A stretch of 64,000 bases of DNA from CAVXFL01 sp963761015. GTDB taxonomy: Bacteria > Pseudomonadota > Alphaproteobacteria > Acetobacterales > Acetobacteraceae. The position numbers and the translations under genes are program-made. This document shows positions 1 through 8,265 of this stretch, in pieces. Under the pieces are notes generated by a model, which was given only the letters and a program-made list of their open reading frames with translations, was not told the origin of the DNA and made no database searches. Each line of letters begins with the position of its first letter. The first letter of the stretch is position 1. Location: assembly GCA_963761015.1 (NCBI GenBank), contig CAVXFL010000009.1:620001-684000 (forward strand), given 5' to 3'.

Positions 1-2
1 TG

Positions 3-248
3 TTCGCGGTCGCGCCGCCCGAGCGCGGCCCGACGACGGCGGGACGCGTGCTGCGGCGCTTAGCCGAGGCGCCGGTGGGCCGTGCCTCCCAGGGCATCGC
101 CTTTTCCCGTAACGGGCGGGAGGTCCTGGTGCAGAACCTGTTGGACCGCGACATCTCCGTGCTCGGCTGGGACGGCAGGCAGCTGCGCGAGCTAGGCCGG
201 CTGGCCATGCCGGGCGGGCCCGCCGCGATCGCGACGCCCTGGCCATAG
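3..248 (+). CDS. C-terminal end of a beta-propeller (YVTN/lactonase-like) protein, partial
   Basis: The reading frame is open from the window edge to a TAG at 246-248, so only the last 81 residues are visible and the start lies upstream. The stretch SQGIAFSRNGREVLVQNLLDRDISVL resembles one blade of a seven-bladed propeller of the YVTN or lactonase type, where each blade ends in a strand of the form 'v.v.d'. No catalytic residue or signal peptide can be judged. The gene is followed by a GC-rich hairpin and then by alaS, with no sign of an operon. The family is a guess from the blade pattern; coding status is fairly secure. Confidence 0.6.
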   Translation, partial: FAVAPPERGPTTAGRVLRRLAEAPVGRASQGIAFSRNGREVLVQNLLDRDISVLGWDGRQLRELGRLAMPGGPAAIATPWP

Positions 249-283
249 CCTGGGTACCTCTCCGGCGGGCCAAAGCGGCATTG

Positions 284-302
284 CCCTCCCCCAAGGGGAG
301 GG
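284..302. terminator. GC-rich inverted repeat after the propeller gene
   Basis: Arms CCCTCCCC (284-291) and GGGGAGGG (295-302) are perfectly complementary around a 3-base loop. They lie 36 bases after the preceding stop. A short ATTTT follows at about 308. It may act as a terminator, although the T run is weak; it also resembles the GC-rich palindromic repeats scattered in alphaproteobacterial intergenic DNA. Confidence 0.4.
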
Positions 303-452
303 AGGAGATTTTGCGGCTTCGGCTGCGCGCGAGAGAGACAGAGCGGCCGGCCCGCCCGTTGACGCGAGGGAAATTCACACCGATGTGACAGGACCGGCTG
401 GTTGCGCTACGCCGGCCCGGTCCATCACGTCAGGAAAAAGTCTTCGCGCCGC

Positions 453-3094
453 ATGCCGAGCAGCAACGATATCCGCGCCACGTTCTTGGATTATTTCGCA
501 CGCAACGGGCACGCCGTGGTGCCGAGTTCGCCGTTGGTGCCACGCAACGACCCCACCCTGCTGTTCACCAACAGCGGCATGGTGCAGTTCAAGAACGTCT
601 TCACCGGCCAGGAGCGGCGGCCCTATTCGCGCGCCACCACGGCGCAGAAATGCGTGCGCGCCGGGGGCAAGCACAACGACCTCGACAACGTCGGCTACAC
701 CGCCCGGCATCACACGTTCTTCGAAATGCTGGGCAATTTCAGTTTTGGCGATTATTTCAAGGAGCAGGCGATCCATTACGCCTGGGAGCTGGTTACCCGG
801 GATTTCGCGCTACCGAAGGAGCGGCTGCTCGTCACCGTCTATATCGACGACGACGACGCGGCCGAGTTGTGGCGCAAGATTTCCGGCCTGCCGAGCGAGC
901 GCATCCTGCGCATCGCGGGGGCGGACAATTTCTGGCGCATGGGCGATACCGGCCCGTGTGGCCCGTGCTCGGAAATCTTCTACGACCACGGACCGGGCAT
1001 TCCCGGCGGGCCGCCGGGCAGCCCCGAGGCGGAGGGCGACCGCTTCATCGAAATCTGGAACCTGGTGTTCATGCAGTTCGAGGAAGGCCCGCCCGGGACC
1101 CGGGTGCCGCTGCCGCACCCCTCGATCGACACCGGGCTCGGGCTGGAGCGTTTCGCCGCCATCCTGCAGGGCAAACACGACAACTACGACACCGATACCT
1201 TGCGCGCGCTGATCCTGGCCAGCGCCGAGGCGACCGGACAGGACCCGGACGGGCCGCACAAGATCAGCCACCGCATCGTCGCCGACCATCTGCGAAGTTC
1301 CGCGTTCCTGATCGCCGATGGCGTGCTGCCCTCGAACGAGGGCCGCGGCTACGTGCTGCGGCGGATCATGCGCCGCGCCATGCGCCACGCCCACATGATG
1401 GGCGCGCGCGAGCCGTTGATGCCGCGCCTCGTGCCGGCGCTGGTGCGGCAAATGGGCACGGCCTATTCCGAACTCGTGCGCGCCCAGCCGCTGATCGTGG
1501 AAACGCTGCGGCTGGAGGAGACCCGCTTCGCCGCCATGCTGGAGCGTGGGCTGCATCTGCTGGCCGAAGCGACCGAAGGGCTCGGCGATCGGCAGAAGCT
1601 GCCGGGCGAGGTCGCCTTCCGGCTGCTACGATACCTACGGCTTCCCGCTCGATCTGACGCAGGACGCGTTGCGCGAGCAAGGACGCGCGGTGGACGTGGC
1701 CGGGTTCGACGCCGCGATGGCCGAGCAGCGCGCCCGCGCCCGCGCCGCCTGGGCCGGATCGGGCGAGGCGGTCACCGAAAGCGTGTGGTTCGAGCTGAAG
1801 GACCGGCTCGGCGCCTCGGAGTTCCTCGGCTACAGCACCGAGTTTGCCGAGGCCGAGATCCTCGGCCTGGTGGCGGACGGCGCGATCGTGGACGGCGCGC
1901 CCACGGGCGCCGACGTGGCCGTCGTGCTGAACCAGACGCCGTTCTATGGCGAGAGCGGTGGGCAGGTCGGCGACACCGGCACGATCAGCGGGCCCGAGGG
2001 ACTGCGCATCGTGGTGACCGACACGCAGCGCAAGCTCAACGATCTGATCGTGCATTTCGGGCGGGTCGAGGCGGGCACCGCGCGGCTCGGCACCCCGGTG
2101 CTGGCCGAGGTGGACCACGAACGGCGCGGCGCCATCCGCGCGCATCACTCGGCGACGCACCTGCTGCACGAGGCGCTGCGGCGCAAGCTCGGCGACCATG
2201 TCACACAGAAAGGCAGCCTGAACGCGCCGGACCGGCTGCGCTTCGACATCAGCCAGCCGCGCCCGATCACCGCCGAGGAACTCGCCTGGGTGGAAGCGCG
2301 AGGTGAACGCGCGCATCCGCGAAAACACCGAGGTCACGACCCGGCTGATGAGCCCGGAGGCGGCGGTGGGTGAAGGTGCGATGGCGCTGTTCGGCGAGAA
2401 ATACGGCGACGAGGTGCGGGTCGTCTCCATGGGGCGCGGCGAGGGCAACAAGGGCGCCTATTCCATCGAACTCTGCGGCGGCACGCATGTCCCCCGTACC
2501 GGCGACATCGGCCTGTTCCAAATCGTCGGGGAAAGCGCGGTCGCCGCCGGCATTCGCCGCATCGAGGCGGTCACCGCGGCGGCGGCGCTCGATTTCGTCG
2601 CCGCAACCCGCCGCAACCTGAGCGAAGCGGCGCAGGCGCTGCGCACGAGCCCCGCCGACCTGGTCCCGCGCGTCGCCGCGTTACAGGAGGACCGCCGCCG
2701 GCTGGAGCACCAGGTGACGGAGTTGCAGCGCAAGCTCGCCACCGGCGGAACCGAATCGCGGGTCGAGCAGGTGAATGGGGTGCAGCTGGCGGCGCGCAAT
2801 CTGGGCGACGTCCCGGCGCGCGAGCTGAAGGGCGTCGCCGACGCGATCCAGAAGCAGATCGGCAGCGGCGTCGTGGCGCTGGTTTCCACGGCGGACGGCA
2901 AGGCCTCGATCGTGGTCGGGGTCTCGCCGGATTTGACGACGCGCTTCAACGCGGTCGAGTTGGTGCGCGCGGCGAGTGCAGCGGTCGGCGGCAAGGGCGG
3001 TGGCGGCCGGCCCGACATGGCCCAGGCCGGCGGCCCGAACGCCGCCGCGGCCGATCAGGCCTTGAGCGCGGTCCGGACGGCGCTGGCGGCGTGA
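453..3094 (+). CDS. alaS: Alanine--tRNA ligase (two frame breaks)
   Basis: Cytoplasmic class II synthetase that charges tRNA-Ala. The ATG at 453 gives the usual N-terminus SSNDIRATFLDYF; the conserved R-x-GGKHNDLDNVG region, the editing-domain HSATHLLH and the CGGTHV zinc-site motif are all present, followed by a C-terminal DHHA1-like domain. The frame changes twice: near 1625 (…EVAFRL then YDTYGFPLDLT) and near 2298 (…AWVE then REVNARIREN). Each is explained by one extra base. The span of 2642 bases is exactly two over a multiple of three, giving 879 residues, the normal AlaRS length. Since alaS is essential, sequencing indels are the likelier explanation than a real pseudogene. Confidence 0.93.
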
Positions 3095-3145
3095 GCATTT
3101 GAAGGCGTAACGATCGCCGCCGCTCGAATCCCCGCTCGCATTGCC

Positions 3146-4690
3146 TCAGCGGGCGTTCGCCCGCACCACCTCTCCCCACCGCGGTGGCGTGCCCTCCGCG
3201 TACAAACCGGCGATCAGGAACGGCAGCATCAGGCCGAGCGGCACCACCATCCGCACCGTCACGCCGGGAATGAGCAGCGCGTTCGACAGGTCGAACAGCA
3301 GCAGGATCGCGGCGTAGGCGCCGACCACGCGGCGCCGGCCGAGCATCGCGCCCAGCAGCACCGCCGCCATCGCGAACACGTCGAAGAACGGGTGGAACAC
3401 CACGCTGCCCGCCAGCGCCTTGTAGAACGCGAACACGGCGGGGATTTTATGGCTGGCCAGCCCGAACGGGTTCGGGTCGATGCCGCCGGTGTACCAATGC
3501 CACGAGCCGAGGCAGATCGTGGACAGGTCGAAGCAGAGATATTCCCGATAGAGATCGAGCCGGTAATGGAGATAGGTCCGGGGATGGTCGCGGATCGCCG
3601 AGAGCCAGGCCGACTGCAAACGCCGCATGTCCGCCGCCTCGGTGATCCGCCGCAGGCTGGTATCGAGCGGCCCGAGCACGAACGGATCGGGCGCCATTGC
3701 CGCCTTCACTTCGGCGAACGGCGCGGCGAGGATGTCGGGCGGGATCAGCGATTGCCCGGTCCTCAGCGACAAGTTCAGCAGGTCGAGATCCATGGTCGCC
3801 TGCTGCGGATAGGTTTTCACGACGGCGCCCGCTTGCACCCCGAGCGCGGGACCGCCGAGCGCCAGCAGCAGGAATGCCGGGACGAGCACGGCGGACGCGA
3901 TTGCCGTGGATGCGGTCTGACGTTGACGCGGTCTGTCGCCGAGCGCCCGAGCCCAGGGCAATTCCCGGGACATGCCGGAACCCAGGCCTTCGCCACGATC
4001 CGTTCGGACCGGCTGCGATGGTGAATTCGCACTCGATCTCGCCGAGCCCGGCGATGACAGAAAATCGGCTCCTGGGCGACGTTGGGCCACGCTGCGCGAG
4101 ATGCGAAACGACTGCCAGGCCGTGAACGCGACGACCGGCAGAAAGATGATGATACCGTTCGGCCGGCACCATGTCCCGATCACCGACAGGACGAGTATTG
4201 CAACCACCAGGGGAGCCCGCCACCGCCCCGCATCGAGACACAGCGAACAGAGAAAGCAAGCGCCCAGGATCGCCGTCATGAACGCGGTTTTCTCGGCGGT
4301 GGCGATCCAGGGCATGGTCGGCGGCGCGAACACGACGAGGATCAGAATGCCGATTCGCGCCACGGCGCCGATGCGTATGCGAGATAGAACCCCGTACAGC
4401 GCGAAGACGTAAATCGCGGATTGCATGGCGACGAATGCCGCGACACCGCCACCCGACCGGATCAGCAGGCGCAAGACCCACGTCAAGGCTGGGCTGTGCC
4501 AGTCCATGACTGGCCCAGGAATGACGGCGCCGGCATAGAGCGCGAGCGAATCCGCGTTCATAATGCCCGGATAGAAGGCGAAGACCGGGACGGCGGCGAT
4601 GATGGCGACGCACAACAACAGAGCGGCCGAGGCGAGCATCGGCCGGCGCGTATCGCGCGCGATACGTCGCCCCGGCCGGCTCCATGGCAT
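3146..4690 (-). CDS. Polytopic inner-membrane protein, unknown function
   Basis: About 514 residues with roughly ten hydrophobic segments and an N-terminal half containing FYPGIMNADSLALY, DWHSP and EKTAF motifs. This arrangement is reminiscent of membrane glycosyltransferase-like proteins (GT-C style), but I cannot name the family. Possible starts are ATG 4690 (chosen, closely divergent from the next gene), ATG 4735 or ATG 4639. Between two membrane helices there is a polar, Ser/Arg/Gly-rich insert of about 55 residues encoded at 3910-4085, which contains a short palindrome and looks like a translated repeat. The gene converges on alaS. Confidence 0.75.
   Translation of the reverse strand: MPWSRPGRRIARDTRRPMLASAALLLCVAIIAAVPVFAFYPGIMNADSLALYAGAVIPGPVMDWHSPALTWVLRLLIRSGGGVAAFVAMQSAIYVFALYGVLSRIRIGAVARIGILILVVFAPPTMPWIATAEKTAFMTAILGACFLCSLCLDAGRWRAPLVVAILVLSVIGTWCRPNGIIIFLPVVAFTAWQSFRISRSVAQRRPGADFLSSPGSARSSANSPSQPVRTDRGEGLGSGMSRELPWARALGDRPRQRQTASTAIASAVLVPAFLLLALGGPALGVQAGAVVKTYPQQATMDLDLLNLSLRTGQSLIPPDILAAPFAEVKAAMAPDPFVLGPLDTSLRRITEAADMRRLQSAWLSAIRDHPRTYLHYRLDLYREYLCFDLSTICLGSWHWYTGGIDPNPFGLASHKIPAVFAFYKALAGSVVFHPFFDVFAMAAVLLGAMLGRRRVVGAYAAILLLFDLSNALLIPGVTVRMVVPLGLMLPFLIAGLYAEGTPPRWGEVVRANAR
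3910..4085. repeat. Repeat-like insert inside the membrane-protein gene
   Basis: The stretch encodes a low-complexity polar loop between two transmembrane helices. It carries the palindrome TCGCCG (4039-4044) / CGGCGA (4049-4054) beside a GATGACAG sequence typical of alphaproteobacterial intergenic palindromes. It keeps the reading frame. The boundaries are approximate; identity as a mobile palindromic element is inferred from composition, not from a second copy in this window. Confidence 0.35.
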
Positions 4691-4703
4691 CGCGGTTGCG
4701 CGT

Positions 4704-5204
4704 GTGCGCAGGGAACTGCTCCTGTCGCTGATCACGGCCGTGAGCGCGATTGCGCCGGCGTTGGGGCAAATCGCGCCCGTGCACCGCGAGCGGCAACCGA
4801 CGATCGTGGCGACCTATCGCGCGGCGCTCGGGCGCGATCCGTCATCGGCGGAACTGTACTACTGGGAGCTGTATCCGGCGACTCCGCCCGGCATTATCAA
4901 TCCGCGAAGCCTGTTCGCGGCGCTCCTGCAAACGCTCCGGAATTCGCCAGCCGAACGCGAGGCGACCGCGCGACGGGCGCTCTCGACCGCCTTCGCGGAG
5001 GAGGAAACCGGCAATCCAAGGCTGCGCGCCTACCTCGCCGATGGCCGCAATCCACCGCTCCGGCGCGCCATGGCCGATTTGGTGGCGGAACGTGGCGGCG
5101 GCGGGTATCGCGGACTCCTCGCCTGGCTCGGCCGGCCGGACATAAGGCGGCAATTCGACAGCCATGCCGGAATGGCGGCGGCTCGGGCGCCGCGTTCGCC
5201 GTAG
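4704..5204 (+). CDS. Secreted protein with DUF4214-like motif, hypothetical
   Basis: GTG at 4704 gives an N-terminal signal peptide (VRRELLLSLITAVSAIAPALG) and a mature protein of about 145 residues. The sequence YRAALGRDPSSAELYYW resembles the repeat of DUF4214 proteins, which are found in extracellular and S-layer-associated proteins. The start is only 13 bases from the divergent membrane-protein start, so the two may share a regulatory region. An upstream in-frame ATG at 4599 would overlap the divergent gene and destroy the signal peptide. The function is unknown. Confidence 0.6.
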   Translation: MRRELLLSLITAVSAIAPALGQIAPVHRERQPTIVATYRAALGRDPSSAELYYWELYPATPPGIINPRSLFAALLQTLRNSPAEREATARRALSTAFAEEETGNPRLRAYLADGRNPPLRRAMADLVAERGGGGYRGLLAWLGRPDIRRQFDSHAGMAAARAPRSP

Positions 5205-5205
5205 G

Positions 5206-6108
5206 TTACGCGCGGCTGCGCATTTCCACGCCGGTCCACTGCTCCAATAGCCGCGCCATGTTGGTGAAGTCCGACGCCGGCCCGAACGTCGCGTTGGTGA
5301 CGGCGAGCAACTGGCAGACCGCGGCCCCGACCACCATCGGCACGCCCATGCCCTGCGCCTCCTCCACGCAGAGCCGCACGTCCTTCAGCAACAGACTGGT
5401 CGCGAAGCCGAAATCGAACGTGCCGGGCAGCACCGCGCGCGGGAATTTCGACTCCGTCGCGGTGTTTCGGCCGCTGCCCGAATTGATCACGTCGATCATC
5501 AGCTTCGGGTCGAGCCCCGCCTTCACGCCCATCGCCACCGCCTCGGACGTGACCGCGAGCGCGGCGGCGGAGAGCAGGTTGTTGCAGAGCTTCATCGTCT
5601 GCGCGAGCCCGGGATTCTCGCCGCAATAGAAGATTTTGCCGAACAGCCGCAGCATCGGCTCGACCTCGGCGAAGGTGTCGTGCGGGCACGAGACCATCAC
5701 CGCCAGCGTGCCGGCGCGCGCGCCCGCGATGCCGCCGCTGACCGGCGCATCCACCGACGTCACCCGGCCCTCTTTGGCCAGCTCGGCCGCGATGGCCGCG
5801 GCAATGCGAGGCCCGGTGGTGGAGAGATCGACCACGGTGCGCACCCGGTTGCCGCGCGCGATGCCGTCCTCGCCGGTCACCACCCGCTGCACGATGTCGG
5901 GGGTCGGCAGGCTGAGGAACACGGTTTCGGCGGCGGAGGCGACCTCGACCGCGCTCCTGGCCCGACGCGCCCCCTTTGCCTCGATCGCCGCCAAGGCGGC
6001 CTCGTCGAGGTCGAACACGACCAGCTCGTGCCCGGCGGCGAGCAGATGCGCGGCCATCGGCCCGCCCATGCGTCCCACGCCGATAAACCCGATCGGTGTC
6101 GCTGCCAT
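5206..6108 (-). CDS. NAD(P)-dependent oxidoreductase, 3-hydroxyisobutyrate dehydrogenase family
   Basis: The 300-residue protein has the N-terminal Rossmann motif GFIGVGRMGGPMA, the substrate-side motif VDAPVSGG (about residue 115) and the family lysine in MKLCNNLL (about residue 169). These are the signatures of beta-hydroxyacid dehydrogenases such as 3-hydroxyisobutyrate or tartronate semialdehyde reductase. ATG 6108 was chosen because it places the Rossmann loop about ten residues from the start; ATG 6156 would add 16 arginine-rich residues. It converges with the preceding gene with a one-base gap. The substrate cannot be fixed from sequence. Confidence 0.88.
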   Translation of the reverse strand: MAATPIGFIGVGRMGGPMAAHLLAAGHELVVFDLDEAALAAIEAKGARRARSAVEVASAAETVFLSLPTPDIVQRVVTGEDGIARGNRVRTVVDLSTTGPRIAAAIAAELAKEGRVTSVDAPVSGGIAGARAGTLAVMVSCPHDTFAEVEPMLRLFGKIFYCGENPGLAQTMKLCNNLLSAAALAVTSEAVAMGVKAGLDPKLMIDVINSGSGRNTATESKFPRAVLPGTFDFGFATSLLLKDVRLCVEEAQGMGVPMVVGAAVCQLLAVTNATFGPASDFTNMARLLEQWTGVEMRSRA

Positions 6109-6257
6109 TCGCCGATTCCCCCCATTGCGCCGGCTCGGCCGAGTCGCGCCCGCCATTGCTTGCCGTGACTGCTAGCAGATTAGCGGTCCCGCGAACATCG
6201 AGACCCGGAGTCGATACGAGCTGCTACCGACGGTTGGCGGGCACTGTTGCGCCCGGC

Positions 6258-6890
6258 TTAGCGGGCGCTCTGGTGGCCGAAATCGAAGCCGAGGAATCCG
6301 GCCGAGGGCACCGGAGTACCGCCGTTCCGCGGCAGTCGCGCGGGGGCGGAGGCCGGTGTCGTCGCCAGCTCCGCAGCGCGCAGCCGCTCGCGGCCGCGGG
6401 TTTTCCGCGCGGACGCCGCCGGTTCCGGAACGAACGCCGCGGCTTCCTGACCACGGTCGCCGCCGACGCGGCGCATCGAAAGCAGCAGGAACGAGATCTC
6501 GTTGCGCCCGAGATCGACCGACAGCTCGAGCGGGGTCAGCCCCAACACGTTCTTGCCGTTCAGGTCGGCGCCGCGCGTGATCGCGTCGCGCGCCGCGGCC
6601 ATATCGCCACGATTGATGGCATCGAACAGCGCCTCGGTCGGCGGCATGTCCAGCGGCAACCGCCGCGCGGGCGCCACCGGCTCGGAGGCGGCATGCGATC
6701 CCGGAATGGCCGGCGGCCGCGCGAGTGCCGGCGCCTTGCGCGGGCTTGGCGGCGACGCCCTTCCCAATCCGTCGACGCCGCCGATCCCAGGCGGCCCGGA
6801 CACTTGCGCCCGCGCCGGCGTGAACACCGCGACGGTGCCCCCGGCGAGCAGCAGCACGGCAAGCAGACGAGAAGCGGTCAGCGGTGCCAT
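6258..6890 (-). CDS. Secreted ankyrin-repeat protein
   Basis: The ATG at 6890 starts a signal peptide (SRLLAVLLLAGGTVAVFTPARA) followed by a proline-rich linker and about two ankyrin-like units: EALFDAINRGDMAAARDAITRGADLN and LGLTPLELSVDLGRNEISFLLL. The C-terminal third is Arg/Ala/Pro-rich and without recognisable fold. The total is 210 residues. Ankyrin repeats mediate protein binding; the partner is unknown. It follows the tspO gene in the same orientation with a 23-base gap, so the two are probably cotranscribed. Confidence 0.7.
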   Translation of the reverse strand: MAPLTASRLLAVLLLAGGTVAVFTPARAQVSGPPGIGGVDGLGRASPPSPRKAPALARPPAIPGSHAASEPVAPARRLPLDMPPTEALFDAINRGDMAAARDAITRGADLNGKNVLGLTPLELSVDLGRNEISFLLLSMRRVGGDRGQEAAAFVPEPAASARKTRGRERLRAAELATTPASAPARLPRNGGTPVPSAGFLGFDFGHQSAR

Positions 6891-6913
6891 GGGATGCGCA
6901 ACTCCTCGAATCG

Positions 6914-7498
6914 TCAGTTCAGCCACCAGAAGCCGGCCGCCAGCCAGGTGGCATAGCCGATCCAGCCCGCGTAGGGGAGCATCAGGAAGGTGGCCACCCG
7001 ATCGACGCGCCGGAACGATCCTATTGTCCGAAGCAATACCGGCCATAGCGCCGCGATGACGACCAGACCGGCGAGCGGACTGTGCAGGCCGAAGAAAGCC
7101 GGCGCCCAGAGCGCGTTCAGCGCCAGTTGCCAGCCCCAGAGCCTGAGCGGCGCCGAGGCGCCGAGGCGGCGCCACACCCGCCAGCCGGCAAGCCCGATCA
7201 TGACGTAGAGCGCGGTCCAGACCGGCCCGAACAGCCAGGGAGGCGGGGTGCCCGGCGGGGCGGCAAGTCCGGCGTACCAGCGGGTCAGGCTGCCCGCCGC
7301 GAACTCGCCGCCGACCACGCCGACCAGCAGGCACATGCCGACGAAGCCGACGAGCGCGAGGATCGCCGCCCACGGGGCGGACGAGCCGGGCGAGGTGCCG
7401 CGTTCCGGAAAGTCCACGTTCTGGAAGACACGCCCTCCCGCTCGGTTCGAGTTCCGTCCCCTGATTTTGGCCCGCCTCGCCCGGAACGGAAAGGCCAA
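6914..7498 (-). CDS. TspO/MBR family tryptophan-rich sensory protein
   Basis: Five hydrophobic segments and the family signatures RWYAGLAAPPGTPPPWLFGPVWTALY (start of helix 2) and NALWAPAFFGLHSP identify a TspO/MBR protein. This is an outer or inner membrane protein binding porphyrins and cholesterol-like ligands and linked in Rhodobacter to regulation of photopigment genes. The N-terminal ~40 residues are basic and unrelated to the family, so translation may start further downstream than ATG 7498. It is probably cotranscribed with the ankyrin gene. Confidence 0.85.
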   Translation of the reverse strand: MAFPFRARRAKIRGRNSNRAGGRVFQNVDFPERGTSPGSSAPWAAILALVGFVGMCLLVGVVGGEFAAGSLTRWYAGLAAPPGTPPPWLFGPVWTALYVMIGLAGWRVWRRLGASAPLRLWGWQLALNALWAPAFFGLHSPLAGLVVIAALWPVLLRTIGSFRRVDRVATFLMLPYAGWIGYATWLAAGFWWLN

Positions 7499-7518
7499 AT
7501 TTGCTTCACAGATCGCGT

Positions 7519-7794
7519 TTAATGATACTGTTCCAGATCGACCCGAAAGGCGTCCTCACCGTCCCACGCGAACGTCAGGCACCAGGCCCCGTTCACGTGC
7601 ACCGTGTAGCGAACCGGCTTGCCCCGAAGGCGGTGAAAATCGAATCCCGGGAGATTCATGTCCTCCGGTTTGGCTGCTTGGTTCAGTCGGTCCAATCGAC
7701 GCTGCAACCGACTCACGAGATCTTGTCGGAGTCCCGCCGTTTCACCGCGCTGCCAGTAGGCGTGCAACGCGCGGCTGCGGAAGGAGCGAATCAT
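7519..7794 (-). CDS. higB: HigB-type toxin (RelE/ParE superfamily)
   Basis: The 91-residue protein MIRSFRSRALHAYW… carries the HigB pattern: LDRLNxAxxPEDMNLPGFxFHxLRG, then RYTVHVNGAWCLTFAW and a C-terminal DAFRVDLEQYH. HigB proteins are ribosome-dependent mRNA endonucleases. ATG 7794 matches the family N-terminus. The antitoxin gene higA is not downstream on the same strand, as in classical higBA, but is divergent at 7931 with a palindrome between them. The head-to-head order is unusual. A standalone toxin arrested by a trans antitoxin is the alternative. Confidence 0.85.
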   Translation of the reverse strand: MIRSFRSRALHAYWQRGETAGLRQDLVSRLQRRLDRLNQAAKPEDMNLPGFDFHRLRGKPVRYTVHVNGAWCLTFAWDGEDAFRVDLEQYH

Positions 7795-7824
7795 TTGAGG
7801 TGTCGGTAGCACAAGGCTCGCGTC

Positions 7825-7849
7825 AGGTGTCAAGTGAGACTTGACGCCT
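7825..7849. promoter_or_regulatory. Palindromic operator between divergent higB and higA
   Basis: Arms AGGTGTCAAGT (7825-7835) and ACTTGACGCCT (7839-7849) around GAG form an 11-base inverted repeat with one mismatch. It is centred in the 136-base space between the two divergent starts. A dyad here is the expected binding site for the HigA helix-turn-helix dimer and could control both promoters at once. No binding data are visible; this is inferred from position and symmetry. Confidence 0.6.
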
Positions 7850-7930
7850 CTGGTGCGACTGGGATAACGCTTGCGCACGCCACGCGCGGCCCCGGTTGGC
7901 GGGATCGGCAAACGTTCGGCCTAAGTATCT

Positions 7931-8251
7931 ATGGCGCAAGAGTATCCCGTCACCGGCGGTCCGGCATGGCCGCCGACGCATCCCGGCGCATTGCTGCGCG
8001 AAGATGTGTTACCCGCGCTCGGCCTCACGGTCACGGAAGCTGCCGCAAAGCTCGGCATATCGCGTCAGGCATTGCACAATGTTCTCTCCGAGAAGGCTTG
8101 CGTCACACCCGAGATGGCGCTCCGGATTGGCAAGCTTTGCGGGGATGGGCCAGGGATTTGGCTCCGGATGCAGCAAGCGCGGGATGTATGGGAGGCCGAG
8201 CACCGTTTGGCCGACGAACTCACGAAAATCCCAACGCTTCGCGGCGACTGA
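7931..8251 (+). CDS. higA: HigA family antitoxin
   Basis: The 106-residue protein has the HigA N-terminus (THPGALLREDVLPALGLTVTEAAAKLGISRQALHNVLS) containing the XRE-type helix-turn-helix, followed by TPEMALRIGKLCGDGPGIWLRMQ. It would bind HigB and the intergenic palindrome to silence the locus. ATG 7931 is the only sensible start. A short GTATCT stretch precedes it. It runs opposite to higB, so toxin and antitoxin come from separate transcripts and their ratio would depend on two promoters. Confidence 0.88.
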   Translation: MAQEYPVTGGPAWPPTHPGALLREDVLPALGLTVTEAAAKLGISRQALHNVLSEKACVTPEMALRIGKLCGDGPGIWLRMQQARDVWEAEHRLADELTKIPTLRGD

Positions 8252-8265
8252 CCCTAGACTAAGCC

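Noticed and set aside
453..3094. Programmed ribosomal frameshifting in alaS
   Set aside because: The break sites show no slippery heptamer with a downstream structure, and similar breaks are scattered over unrelated genes.
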